From NCBI GenBank assembly GCA_947447625.1, contig CANFKS010000004.1:23921-87920 (forward strand): DNA of 64,000 nt, given 5' to 3'. The notes below the pieces were generated by a model that saw nothing but the letters and a program-made list of their open reading frames with translations, did no database searches and was not told where the DNA came from. The stretch comes from Rhodospirillales bacterium (GTDB lineage Bacteria > Pseudomonadota > Alphaproteobacteria > Acetobacterales > Acetobacteraceae). Positions 42,793 through 50,967 of the stretch are shown here, piece by piece (the stretch's first letter is position 1; every line of letters begins with the position of its first letter). A program made the translations under genes and the position numbers.

Positions 42793-43749
42793 CTAGGCCT
42801 CGATGCCGCCATCGCGCAGGGCCTTGTGCACCATCTCCGGCACCGCCTTGCCGCCCATCGTCATATCGCCTTCGAATTTGAGCAGGAGGTTCAATGTGTC
42901 CTGCACCACGGCGCTGTCGAGGCGGGAGGCGTTGAGGAGGAGGATGGCGCGGGCCCAGTCGATGGTTTCGCTGACCGAGGGGAGTTTGCGCAGGTCAAGG
43001 CCGCGGAGCTGCTGGACGAAGCTGACGAGTTGGCGGCGCAGCGAGGCGTCGATGCCGGGGATCCGGCTGTCGATGATCTGCTCTTCGAGCTTGGCATCGG
43101 GGTAGCCGATATGGAGATGCAGGCAGCGGCGCTTCATGGCGTCGCCAAGGTCGCGGGTGTTGTTGGAGGTCAGGATCACGACCGGCTTGACGATGGCGCT
43201 GATGGTGCCGATTTCGGGGATCGTGACCTGGTGGTCGGACAGGATTTCGAGCAGGAAGGCTTCGAATTCCTCATCGGCCTTGTCGATTTCGTCGATCAGC
43301 AGGACGGCTCCCTTCGGCTCCTGCAGGGCCTTGAGGAGGGGACGCGGCTCGAGGAAGCGTTCGGAGAAGAAGATGTCGTCGAATTCGTGGAGGCGGTTGA
43401 GCGCGGACTCCATGGTGTCGTCCTTGGACAGGACGGCGCTCACCTTTTCCTTGAGGATTTGGGTGTAGAGGAGCTGCTTGCCGTATTTCCATTCATACAG
43501 CGCCTTGCTTTCGTCGAGCCCGTCATAGCACTGCATGCGGACCAGGGGCAGGCCGAGGAATTCGGCGGCGGCCTTGGCGAGTTCGGTTTTGCCGACACCG
43601 GCCGGGCCTTCGGCCAGGATCGGCTTGCCGAGGCGCATCGCCAGGAACAGGGCCGTCGAGATCTGGCGCGACGGGATGTAGCCGGTGCTGCCGAGACCGA
43701 CCTGGACGGATTCGATGCTCGGAATGATATCGGAGAAATGTGTATCCAC
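42793..43749 (-). CDS. MoxR-family AAA+ ATPase (CoxD-like)
   Basis: 318 residues from GTG 43749; an ATG at 43827 would add 26 residues with no family resemblance. Walker A EGPAGVGKTELAK, Walker B AVLLIDEIDKADEEFEAFLL, sensor 1 LTSNNTRDLGDAMKRRCLHL (includes the arginine finger). The family remodels client proteins together with VWA adaptors. Cotranscribed with the VWA gene. The start is the least certain point. Confidence 0.85.
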   Translation of the reverse strand: MDTHFSDIIPSIESVQVGLGSTGYIPSRQISTALFLAMRLGKPILAEGPAGVGKTELAKAAAEFLGLPLVRMQCYDGLDESKALYEWKYGKQLLYTQILKEKVSAVLSKDDTMESALNRLHEFDDIFFSERFLEPRPLLKALQEPKGAVLLIDEIDKADEEFEAFLLEILSDHQVTIPEIGTISAIVKPVVILTSNNTRDLGDAMKRRCLHLHIGYPDAKLEEQIIDSRIPGIDASLRRQLVSFVQQLRGLDLRKLPSVSETIDWARAILLLNASRLDSAVVQDTLNLLLKFEGDMTMGGKAVPEMVHKALRDGGIEA

Positions 43750-44072
43750 GCTCGGGCGCCCTGAACCAATTTTGTGTTGCTGCCATTGGAGACGGCACCG
43801 GTGCCTCGTGCAAGGCATAACTGACATGCGCCGGGCCGAACCGACGCGTCACGCTTCAGGACATTGTGCCGATTGAGTGAAGTGGATCACAGCGCCGTGA
43901 CCGGGTTTGCGCGATAGTGCGTTTCAGGAAAGCACAGGCCCTGCCGGGCCGTTGGAGCGGGATGCCTTCTGATGGACGAATTCAACCCGCTCCAACGCTT
44001 TGATTGATCGCCTGGTTCAGATTTTTTGGCGATTCCGTCAAAAATCATCCGGCTCTAGAGGAGTGAAGGCCG
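43750..44072. other. 323-base region between moxR and the response regulator gene
   Basis: No gene. The first 200 bases hold the divergent promoters, with no dyad recognised. The last 120 bases are the family B copy B2, whose end (GGCTCTAGAGGAG) runs into the ribosome-binding site of the response regulator gene. Confidence 0.6.
43951..44058 (+). repeat. Family B composite-hairpin repeat, copy B2
   Basis: Hairpin 1: GTTGGAGCGGG/CCCGCTCCAAC (43951-43961 with 43986-43996, perfect). Linker: TTTGATTGATCGCCTGGTTC. Hairpin 2: ATTTTTTGGCGATTCCGTCAAAAAT. Ends with GGCTCTAG. The right edge adjoins the response regulator's Shine-Dalgarno. Confidence 0.85.
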
Positions 44073-44819
44073 ATGAGCGGCACCCGCCAGATACTGATTG
44101 TGGATGACAACCGCGCCCTGCGCTCGGCCCTCGCGCTTGCCTTGGAAACCATGGGCGGGTTTTCGATCCGTCTTGCCGAGGACGCCGATAGCGCTGTTTC
44201 GTTGGCGGGATCGCGGGCGCAGCATTTCGATGCGATCGTGCTTGATCTTGCGCCGATCGACGCCGGGATCGCGCTCTGCGCGGCGCTGCGGGGGCATGGG
44301 GTGCGGGTGCCGATCGTGCTGGTGGCGGAGGTTTCGGCCGAGGAGGAGGTGGTGCGCGGGCTGGATGCCGGGGCGAATGATTATGTGGTGAAGCCATTTC
44401 GCCTTGCCGAGCTCATCGCCCGGCTGCGCGCCCAGATCCGCGGTTTCGAGACTTCCGAGAACGCCGTGCTGCTGATCGGGCCGTATCACTTCCGGCCGGG
44501 GACGCGCGTGCTCACCGAGCCGACCTCCAACCGGCGCATCCGCCTGACGGACAAGGAGGCGGCGGTGCTCAAATACCTCTATCATGCCGGGCGCAAGCCG
44601 GTGTCGCGCCAGGCGCTGCTGCGCGATGTGTGGGGTTATGCGACCGTGGCCAGCACCCATACGGTCGAGACCCATATCTATCGGCTGCGGCGCAAGATCG
44701 AGCCCGATCCGGCCAAGGCGCGCATTCTGGTCAATGTCGATGGCGGGTATCGCCTGGGCTATGAGCGCGGTGCGGCGATCGAAATGGCGTTCCGGCCCAC
44801 GCTCGCCGCAGCGGAATAG
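44073..44819 (+). CDS. Response regulator, OmpR/PhoB-type winged helix, orphan
   Basis: 248 residues. Receiver: acidic pair Asp11-Asp12 (IVDDNRALRSAL), phospho-acceptor Asp58 (AIVLDLAP), Lys107 (YVVKPFR). The output domain is of OmpR/PhoB type: LTDKEAAVLKYLYHAGRKPV, TVETHIYRLRRKIEPDP and DGGYRLGY. No histidine kinase is next to it. GAGGAG stands 15 bases before the ATG. DNA-binding regulator whose targets are unknown; the preceding family B repeat may influence its message. Confidence 0.88.
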   Translation: MSGTRQILIVDDNRALRSALALALETMGGFSIRLAEDADSAVSLAGSRAQHFDAIVLDLAPIDAGIALCAALRGHGVRVPIVLVAEVSAEEEVVRGLDAGANDYVVKPFRLAELIARLRAQIRGFETSENAVLLIGPYHFRPGTRVLTEPTSNRRIRLTDKEAAVLKYLYHAGRKPVSRQALLRDVWGYATVASTHTVETHIYRLRRKIEPDPAKARILVNVDGGYRLGYERGAAIEMAFRPTLAAAE

Positions 44820-44897
44820 GCTCCGGCCGCGCCAGCGGGGTTCACACCAAGCCGCGCTGCGCTATCCTGTGCGGCAAATCCGCAGGAGCAGGCGATC

Positions 44898-46655
44898 ATG
44901 GATCAGTCTAAAACCCGGCCCGGCCGCGCAGCCCCCCGCAGCGGCGGGCGCCTGATCGCCGATGCCCTCGTGGCACAGGGGATCGACCATGTTTTCGCGG
45001 TGCCCGGCGAAAGCTATCTCGACGTGCTCGAAGGGCTTTATGCCAACCGCGAGACGCTCAAGCTCGTCACCTGCCGTTTCGAGGCCGGCGCGGTCAACAT
45101 GGCGGAGGCCTACGGCAAGCTGAACGGCCGCCCCGCCGCGGCCTTCGTGACCCGCGGGCCCGGCGCCTGCCATGGGGCCATCGGGGTGCATGTCGCGTTT
45201 CAGGACTCGACGCCGATGCTGCTGTTCGTGGGGCAGATCCCGTTCGAGGAGACCGACCGGGACTCGTTCCAGGAAGTCGATTACCGCCGCATGTTCGCGC
45301 CGCTCGCGAAGTGGGTGACGCAGATCGACGATGCCAAGCGCATTCCGGAACTGATCGCCCATGCCGTCGATGTCGCGACGTCCGGGCGGCCGGGGCCGGT
45401 GGTGATCGCGATCTCCGAGGAGATGCAGAAGCATCTGGTCGATGTGCCCGATATCGGGCCGGCCGATGTGTCGGTGCCGCATCCCGATCCGGCGGCGATC
45501 GAGAAGCTGCGCGCGCTGCTGGTCAAGGCACAGAAGCCGCTCGCCATCGTTGGCGGGTCCTGCTGGACGGAGGCGGGGCGGGCGGCGATTCGCGACTTCA
45601 TGACCGCATGGAACCTGCCGACCACCGTCGGTTTCCGTCGCCAGGCGCTCTATGACCAGACGAGCGAAAATTTCGTGGGTGATCTCGGCGTAGGGTCCGA
45701 CCCGGCGCTGGTCGCCAAGGTCAAGGAGGCGGATCTCATCATCGCCATCGGGACGCGGCTGGGGGAGCCGGTTTCGCAGGGCTATACGCTCTTTCAGGCG
45801 GCGGATGGGGTGCCGATCATCCATGTCTACCCGGACGCCGCCGAAATCGGGCGGGTCTATCGGCCGGCGCTGGGGATCGTCTCGGATCTCACGGTTTTCG
45901 CCACCGCCGCGGCCCGGCTTGCGCCGCCGAAAAAGCCGGTGTGGTCGGCCTGGACCAAGGAACTCCGTGCCATCCGGGTGGCGGGACAGGCGGTGCCGAA
46001 CTACGAGGGGACGCTCAATCTGGCGCAATGCATGCACGATCTGGCGCGCCTGCTGGAGGACGATGCCATCCTGACCTGCGATGCCGGGAATTTTGCCACC
46101 TGGCCGCCGCGGTTCATCAACTTCAAGGATGGGCAGCGCTTCATCGGGCCGACCAATGGCGCGATGGGCTATGGCGTGCCGGCGGCGATCGGCGCCAAGA
46201 TCGCGCATCCGGACCGCCAGGTGGTGTGTTTTGTGGGGGATGGCGGGTTTCTGATGACGGGGCAGGAATTGGCGACCGCGTTCCATCACGGGGTGGCGCC
46301 GATCGTGCTGGTGTTCAACAACCAGATGTACGGCACGATCCGGATGTATCAGGAGCGCAGCTATCCGTTCCATGTCTCGGGCACGGCGCTGACCAATCCC
46401 GACTTTGCCAGGTTCATCGAAGCCTTTGGCGGGCATGGCGAGACGGTGAGCGATACCGCGGAGTTTGCGGGGGCGTTCCAGCGCGCGGTGGCGTCGGGCA
46501 AGCCGGCGGTGATCGAATTGCGGATGAACCCGGATCAGATCACCAGCCGTACCACCATCTCGGCGATGCGCGCAGCCGCCAAGCCGGCTGTGCCGGGGCC
46601 GGTGGCGGCAAAACGGGCAGCGGCACGCAAACCGGTGGCACGGTCTAAACGATAG
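44898..46655 (+). CDS. ThDP-dependent enzyme, acetolactate synthase-like
   Basis: 585 residues. Glu62 in CRFEAGAVNMAEAYGK is the cofactor-activating residue; VTRGPGACHGAIG, GSCWTEAGRAAIRDF (central domain) and the ThDP/Mg motif GDGGFLMTGQELATAF...NNQMYGTI are clear. It lacks the features of true IlvB plus IlvH pairing, and no small subunit is near. It decarboxylates or ligates 2-oxo acids; specificity unknown. Alanine/lysine-rich tail GPVAAKRAAARKPVARSKR is unusual. A family B repeat follows the stop. Confidence 0.88.
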   Translation: MDQSKTRPGRAAPRSGGRLIADALVAQGIDHVFAVPGESYLDVLEGLYANRETLKLVTCRFEAGAVNMAEAYGKLNGRPAAAFVTRGPGACHGAIGVHVAFQDSTPMLLFVGQIPFEETDRDSFQEVDYRRMFAPLAKWVTQIDDAKRIPELIAHAVDVATSGRPGPVVIAISEEMQKHLVDVPDIGPADVSVPHPDPAAIEKLRALLVKAQKPLAIVGGSCWTEAGRAAIRDFMTAWNLPTTVGFRRQALYDQTSENFVGDLGVGSDPALVAKVKEADLIIAIGTRLGEPVSQGYTLFQAADGVPIIHVYPDAAEIGRVYRPALGIVSDLTVFATAAARLAPPKKPVWSAWTKELRAIRVAGQAVPNYEGTLNLAQCMHDLARLLEDDAILTCDAGNFATWPPRFINFKDGQRFIGPTNGAMGYGVPAAIGAKIAHPDRQVVCFVGDGGFLMTGQELATAFHHGVAPIVLVFNNQMYGTIRMYQERSYPFHVSGTALTNPDFARFIEAFGGHGETVSDTAEFAGAFQRAVASGKPAVIELRMNPDQITSRTTISAMRAAAKPAVPGPVAAKRAAARKPVARSKR

Positions 46656-46714
46656 GCCCGGGCACAGCGATGATTGACGGCCGCGGGTGATCCCACAAGC
46701 GGGCGTGGTGTGTT

Positions 46715-46820
46715 TTAGAGCGGGATGCCTTCGTATAGGCGAACGCATCCCGCTCTAACTCTTTGTTTGATCGCCTGATTCAGATTTTTGGTGATTCCAC
46801 CAAAAATCATCAGGCTCTAG
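46715..46820 (+). repeat. Family B composite-hairpin repeat, copy B3 (best preserved)
   Basis: Hairpin 1: TTAGAGCGGGATGC (46715-46728)/GCATCCCGCTCTAA (46745-46758), perfect 14-base arms. Linker TTTGTTTGATCGCCTGATTC. Hairpin 2: AGATTTTTGGTG/CACCAAAAATC, then CATCAGGCTCTAG. The GGTG/CACC pair, compared with GGCG/CGCC in B1, is a compensated change. Confidence 0.88.
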
Positions 46821-47794
46821 AAACTTGGGGTGGGCGCTTCGGCCGGGAGAAGGTTTTCGCGCTTGAGGTCGGCCCAGAGGGCCGAGGGGATGGGGGCGGC
46901 CATCATGGCGGCGTTTTGCCGGACTTCGGCGGCATTGCGGGCGCCGGGGATGACGGTGGCGACGACGGGGTGGGCGGCGCAGAATTGCAGGGCGGCGGCT
47001 TTGAGATCGGTGTTGTGACGGGCGCAGACGGCGGCGATGGCCCGCGCCCGGGCGGCGATGTCGGGGGCGGCGGTTTCGTAGTTGAAGGTGGTGCCGCCGG
47101 CGAGCAGGCCGGAATTGTAGGGGCCGCCGAGCACGACCTTGGCGCCCCGGGCGGCGCAGGCGGGGAAGAGTTTGGCCAGCGCGGTGTGATCGAGCAGGGT
47201 GTAGCGGCCGGCGATGAGGAAGATGTCGGGGTCGGATTGTTCAAGGGCGGCCAGCGCCGGCGCGACCAAGTTGACGCCGAGGCCCCAGGCCTTGATTTCG
47301 CCGCGCTTGCGCATGGCGGAGAGGATTTTGGCGGCACCTTGCATGGCTTCGCGGAAGCGGGTGGTCCAGGCGGGGCCGTGCCAATCCTCGGAACAGTCAT
47401 GGATGTAGACGACATCGATGCTGGAGAGGCCCATGCGGGCGCAACTGTCCTCCAGGGAGCGCAGGGTGGCGCCGGCGGAATAGTCGAAGGTGCGGGCGAA
47501 GGGCAGCGCGCCCAGGAAGCCTTCGTCGAGATCGGGGACTTGGGCAACGGGGCGGAGGAGGCGTCCGACTTTGGTGGAGAGGCAGAAATCGGCGCGGTTT
47601 TGCTGGCGCAGAATGGCGCCCATGCGCATTTCGGAAAGGCCGGCGCCGTAATGGGGGGCGGTGTCGAAGTGGCGGATGCCGGCGTCCCAGCCGGCTTGGG
47701 TGGTGGCGGCGGCGTCGGGTTCGGCGATGCGGGCGAAGAGGTTGCCGAGGGGGGCGCCGCCCATGCCCAAGGGACCGGGAATGGGAGAGGTCAT
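46817..47794 (-). CDS. Aldo/keto reductase (D-threo-aldose/L-fucose dehydrogenase-like)
   Basis: 325 residues. Catalytic residues: Asp44 and Tyr49 (HFDTAPHYGAG), Lys75 (LSTKVGR) and His132 (VVYIHDC). The start LGMGGAPLGNLF and the HFDTAPHYGAGLSE pattern belong to the D-threo-aldose 1-dehydrogenase/fucose dehydrogenase branch. ATGA overlap with the upstream RbsD/FucU-like gene suggests a shared sugar substrate: the mutarotase supplies the anomer and the dehydrogenase oxidises it to a lactone. Last gene of the leftward operon starting at 51705. Confidence 0.9.
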   Translation of the reverse strand: MTSPIPGPLGMGGAPLGNLFARIAEPDAAATTQAGWDAGIRHFDTAPHYGAGLSEMRMGAILRQQNRADFCLSTKVGRLLRPVAQVPDLDEGFLGALPFARTFDYSAGATLRSLEDSCARMGLSSIDVVYIHDCSEDWHGPAWTTRFREAMQGAAKILSAMRKRGEIKAWGLGVNLVAPALAALEQSDPDIFLIAGRYTLLDHTALAKLFPACAARGAKVVLGGPYNSGLLAGGTTFNYETAAPDIAARARAIAAVCARHNTDLKAAALQFCAAHPVVATVIPGARNAAEVRQNAAMMAAPIPSALWADLKRENLLPAEAPTPSF

Positions 47795-48240
47795 GCGCGG
47801 TCTCCTGGCAGTGCGACATCGGGGGCGATGACGCCCTTGGTGAGGGCGATGTTGCCGTAGAAGCGGCGCTCGCCGGTTTGCACGATGGCGTAGGCGGTTT
47901 CGGCGGCCCGGTAGAAGGCGTGGCGTTCGATGCCGATGGCTTCGGGCCAGCCGGCGGCGGCGAGGGTGGTGTTCATTTCGGCGACGACGGCGGGCACTGC
48001 GGCGGGGTCGCCCACGACCTGCATGATTTGGGCGGGGTCATCCACGTAGGTATCGACAGGGAGGAGGGACAGGATGGCACGGAGCACTTTGGGCGTGTCG
48101 GCGCTGGGTTGGCGGATCAGGCGTTGCCCGCGGGTGGCGGGGTAGTTGGCGTCGACCAGGACGATGCGATCGCCGTGGCCCATGGCGGCGAGGGCGTGGA
48201 GGAGTTCGGGGGTGAGCAGCGGGTCAAGACCGATGAGCAT
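47791..48240 (-). CDS. RbsD/FucU family mutarotase
   Basis: 149 residues. IGLDPLLTPELLHALAAMGH, GDRIVLVDANYPA and the C-terminal IVQTGERRFYGNIALTKGVI mark FucU, the L-fucose mutarotase branch. It interconverts pyranose anomers of a sugar such as fucose or ribose in the cytoplasm. Coupled (ATGA) to the aldo/keto reductase. Its presence in an operon with a ThDP decarboxylase and CoA-transferase is unusual; a deoxy-sugar or its breakdown product may be the common theme. Confidence 0.9.
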   Translation of the reverse strand: MLIGLDPLLTPELLHALAAMGHGDRIVLVDANYPATRGQRLIRQPSADTPKVLRAILSLLPVDTYVDDPAQIMQVVGDPAAVPAVVAEMNTTLAAAGWPEAIGIERHAFYRAAETAYAIVQTGERRFYGNIALTKGVIAPDVALPGDRA

Positions 48241-48251
48241 GGCTGGGGTCC

Positions 48252-48869
48252 TCAGGCGTGGCCGAGGAGGTGTTCGCGGAAGCGGGTGCGCCCGACGGCG
48301 GGCTGCATGAGGCGGCCGTTGTTGAGGGGTTTGCCTTCTTTGACGCGAAGCAGGATGAAGGCGAGGCCATTGCCTTCGCGAACGAGGCGACGGCCTTCGG
48401 GGAGGTCGTCCATGGTGTTGATGGTGAGCACGGCGGGAATGCCGCAGCCGCCGGCGATGGTGGCGAGGTCAACGCCGAAGCCGGTGTGGCTGTCCTGGTT
48501 GCCGGTTTCGCCGTAGTGGCCGTTGTCGACGCAGATGATGGTGAGGTTGGGGGGGTTCATCAGGGCGATGGTGGCGAGGGAGCCGAGATTCATCAGCAAT
48601 TCGCCATCGCCGGTGACGCAGAGGACGCGCTTGTCGGGCTGGGCCAGGGCGAGGCCGAGGGCCATGGTTGTGGCTGCCCCCATGGCGCCGGCCAGGGCGT
48701 AGACGTAGGGGGCGTCGTTGGCGATGGCGGTGAGTTCCTGGGCGGCGCCGGCGAGGCCGCCGACGCAGAGGAAGTCCTCCGGCTTTTCGATGAGCAGGGG
48801 AATGATGTCGCGGCGGTCAAGCACGGTGGTGGGGAGGGGGTTGACTTGCAGATGCTGCGGGCGGGCCAT
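48252..48869 (-). CDS. ThDP-dependent decarboxylase, beta subunit (sulfopyruvate decarboxylase-like)
   Basis: 205 residues from ATG 48869; a longer frame to 48920 runs into repeat A8. ThDP-binding motif: VTGDGELLMNLGSLATIALM...ICVDNGHYGETG; this is the C-terminal domain of a split ThDP enzyme. The closest relatives I can name are ComE (sulfopyruvate decarboxylase beta) and phosphonopyruvate decarboxylase. It needs the alpha subunit encoded 160 bases upstream. Family A copy A8 separates the two genes. The 2-oxo acid substrate is unknown. Confidence 0.88.
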   Translation of the reverse strand: MARPQHLQVNPLPTTVLDRRDIIPLLIEKPEDFLCVGGLAGAAQELTAIANDAPYVYALAGAMGAATTMALGLALAQPDKRVLCVTGDGELLMNLGSLATIALMNPPNLTIICVDNGHYGETGNQDSHTGFGVDLATIAGGCGIPAVLTINTMDDLPEGRRLVREGNGLAFILLRVKEGKPLNNGRLMQPAVGRTRFREHLLGHA

Positions 48870-48883
48870 GGCGGGTGCTCCAA

Positions 48884-48937
48884 GGGGAGGGAAGCGCTTC
48901 TTTTTTGAAAAAAGAAGCAAAAGACTTTTATCCGTTA
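48884..48937 (+). repeat. Family A palindromic repeat, copy A8
   Basis: GGGGAGGGAAGCGCTTC, stem GCTTCTTTTTT/AAAAAAGAAGC, then AAAAGACTTTTATCCGTTATT. It sits inside an operon between the alpha and beta subunit genes of one enzyme, so it cannot be an absolute terminator there unless the genes are separately promoted. Confidence 0.9.
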
Positions 48938-49028
48938 TTCTGCGTGTGGAGCGTGGCGCTCGCCTGAAAACATGGGCAACGGCACTCCGCCAAGCCGGTT
49001 CGCTCTCGAATGTGAATCCACCGATTTA

Positions 49029-49565
49029 TCACGCGAATTTCTTCGCCCCGATAAGCCGCTGGCTCAGCAGCACAGCAACCGCTTCCCCGGATTGGAACGC
49101 CATGGTGAGGCCGGCGGAGGCGACTTCGATGACTTCATCGGGGTGGCTGGCGGTGAGGACGATGACGCCCATGGCTTCGAGAACGGGTTTGACGGCCTGG
49201 CCCATGGGGAATTGCCAGGGGTTGCCTTCGCCGAATTCGCCGCGCATCGAAATGAGCATGAGCAGCGGAAAGCGGCCGCCTTTGGTCAGCGAGAGCATGT
49301 TGATGCAGTTGCCGGCGCCGGAGGACTGCATCATCAGCACGCCGCGGGCGCCGCCGAGGTCGGCGCCGGCGAGGAGGGAGATGCCTTCCTCCTCGGTGGT
49401 CAGCGCGATGGAGTGGACATCGGGGTCGGCGAGGGAGCGATCGATGAGGACGCGGTGTCCGGCGTCGGGGACGTAGGCGAACTGGGTGACGTTGGCTTTG
49501 CGGAGAAGGTCGTAAAGCGCGTCGGGCCAGGTGATGGCGCCGGTGGTGACATCAGGGGAGGTCAT
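49029..49565 (-). CDS. ThDP-dependent decarboxylase, alpha subunit (sulfopyruvate decarboxylase-like)
   Basis: 178 residues from ATG 49565, preceded by GAGGAAG; TTG 49577 is less likely. Pyrimidine-binding domain of ThDP enzymes: FAYVPDAGHRVLIDRSLADP and ALTTEEEGISLLAGADLGG, where the Glu activates ThDP. GVLMMQSSGAGNCINMLSL is typical of ComD/phosphonopyruvate decarboxylase alpha parts. Nine bases follow the CoA-transferase B stop. The substrate is a small 2-oxo acid, not identified. Confidence 0.88.
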   Translation of the reverse strand: MTSPDVTTGAITWPDALYDLLRKANVTQFAYVPDAGHRVLIDRSLADPDVHSIALTTEEEGISLLAGADLGGARGVLMMQSSGAGNCINMLSLTKGGRFPLLMLISMRGEFGEGNPWQFPMGQAVKPVLEAMGVIVLTASHPDEVIEVASAGLTMAFQSGEAVAVLLSQRLIGAKKFA

Positions 49566-49573
49566 GGGCTTCC

Positions 49574-50230
49574 TCAAACGGCAATGGTGCTGAGATTGTC
49601 AGGGATGTGCACGGGGGCGCCGGTGGCGGCGCGGATTTGCTCGACGGTAATGCCGGGGGCGATTGCGACGAGGTTGAAGGCGGTTCCGGCGGGTTCGAAG
49701 AGGCCGTAATTGGTGGCGACGAGTTTGACCACGCCGCGCGCGGTGATGGGCAGGGCGCAGTGGCTGAGAAGGCGGGGGGCGCCGTTGCGCTGGGTGTGTT
49801 CGAGGATGATGAAGACGCGTTTGGCGCAGGCTGCGAGGTCCATCGCGCCGCCGATGCCGCCGCCTTTGGCGCCGGCGACTTTCCAGTTGGCGAAATCGCC
49901 GGTGGCGGCGACTTCGTAGGCGCCCATCACGGTGACGTCGATGCGCCCGGAGCGGATGATGGCGAAGCTGTCGGCGTGATGGACGACGGCGGCTTCGGGT
50001 TTGAGGGTGACGTGCTGGCCGCCTGCGTTGACGAGGTGCATGTCCTCCTCGCCCGGGGCGGTCAGCGGGCCGTAGCCGATGACGCCGTTTTCGGAGTGGT
50101 AGATGATGTCGGCGGTGATCGGCGTGTTGGAGCACATGGTGGGGATGCCGACGCCGAGATTGACGATCCAGTCGTCCTGGAAGCGGCGGGCGATGGCATC
50201 GGCCATCTGTTGGCGGGTGAGGCCGCTCAT
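49574..50230 (-). CDS. CoA-transferase, subunit B (3-oxoacid type)
   Basis: 218 residues. The class I nucleophile Glu47 stands in YHSENGVIGYG (SENG), which separates it from IpdB-like non-transferase homologues. IVNLGVGIPTMCSN, VMGAYEVAATGDFANW and GAKGGGIGGAMDLAACAK are SCOT-B motifs. With subunit A it moves CoA from a donor acyl-CoA to an acid. ATGA overlap with subunit A. The acceptor acid is the pathway intermediate to be found. Confidence 0.92.
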   Translation of the reverse strand: MSGLTRQQMADAIARRFQDDWIVNLGVGIPTMCSNTPITADIIYHSENGVIGYGPLTAPGEEDMHLVNAGGQHVTLKPEAAVVHHADSFAIIRSGRIDVTVMGAYEVAATGDFANWKVAGAKGGGIGGAMDLAACAKRVFIILEHTQRNGAPRLLSHCALPITARGVVKLVATNYGLFEPAGTAFNLVAIAPGITVEQIRAATGAPVHIPDNLSTIAV

Positions 50231-50964
50231 GATTTGGGCTCCCTGAGTTGGGGCCATAGGCCCGCGGGCGCGGGGGGAATGACGACGAGACGATGGACGA
50301 AGATGCCGGCGAGGTGGATGTCGTCGGGGTCGAAGGAGCCGGCGGGTTCGATGTCGTTTTCGATCTCGGCGATGACGATGCGCGCGGCCATGGCCATGAT
50401 GGGGTTGAAGTTGCGCTGGGAGCGGCGGAAGCGGAGGTTGCCGGCGGCATCGGCGCGGTGGGCGCGGATGAAGGCGTAGTCGAGGGGCAGGGCGGGTTCG
50501 AGGAGGTATTCGCGGCCGTCGAAGATACGGGTTTCGCGCCCCAGGGCGAGTTCGGTGCCGACGGCGGTGGGGGTGTAGAAGGCGGGGATGCCGGCGCCGG
50601 CGGCGCGCAGGCGTTCGGCCAGGGTGCCCTGGGGGACGAGTTCGGCTTCGACTTCGCCGGACTCGTGGTATTTCGTGAAGGGGAGTTGCTCCGAGGCGCG
50701 GGTGGCGGCGGTGAAGGCGCAGATGACTTTGCGGACCATGCCGCGTTCGACGAGGTGGCCGATATCGGGCATGCGGGGAAGGGCTGCGCCGCCGGTGGTG
50801 TTGGCGACGCAGGTGAGGTTGCGGGCGGGGCTGTGCTGGAGGGCCTGCATGAGGTTGAACGGCACGCCCGGCATGGCGAAGCCGCCGAAGCCGATGGTGG
50901 CACCGTCCTCGATGCCGTGGATGGCGCTGGGGAAGTCGGGGTAGAGCTTGCTGCGACGGTTCAT
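50227..50964 (-). CDS. CoA-transferase, subunit A (3-oxoacid type)
   Basis: 245 residues. IEDGATIGFGGFAMPGVPFNL at the N-terminus and RTHRADAAGNLRFRR-like sequence (IRAHRADAAGNLRF) are class I CoA-transferase alpha motifs; the usual GFG(L/G)G is GFGGF. A typical 3-oxoacid transferase A is about 235 residues. Three bases follow the enoyl-CoA hydratase gene, so all are in one operon. Cytoplasmic. Confidence 0.92.
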   Translation of the reverse strand: MNRRSKLYPDFPSAIHGIEDGATIGFGGFAMPGVPFNLMQALQHSPARNLTCVANTTGGAALPRMPDIGHLVERGMVRKVICAFTAATRASEQLPFTKYHESGEVEAELVPQGTLAERLRAAGAGIPAFYTPTAVGTELALGRETRIFDGREYLLEPALPLDYAFIRAHRADAAGNLRFRRSQRNFNPIMAMAARIVIAEIENDIEPAGSFDPDDIHLAGIFVHRLVVIPPAPAGLWPQLREPKS

Positions 50965-50967
50965 GGA

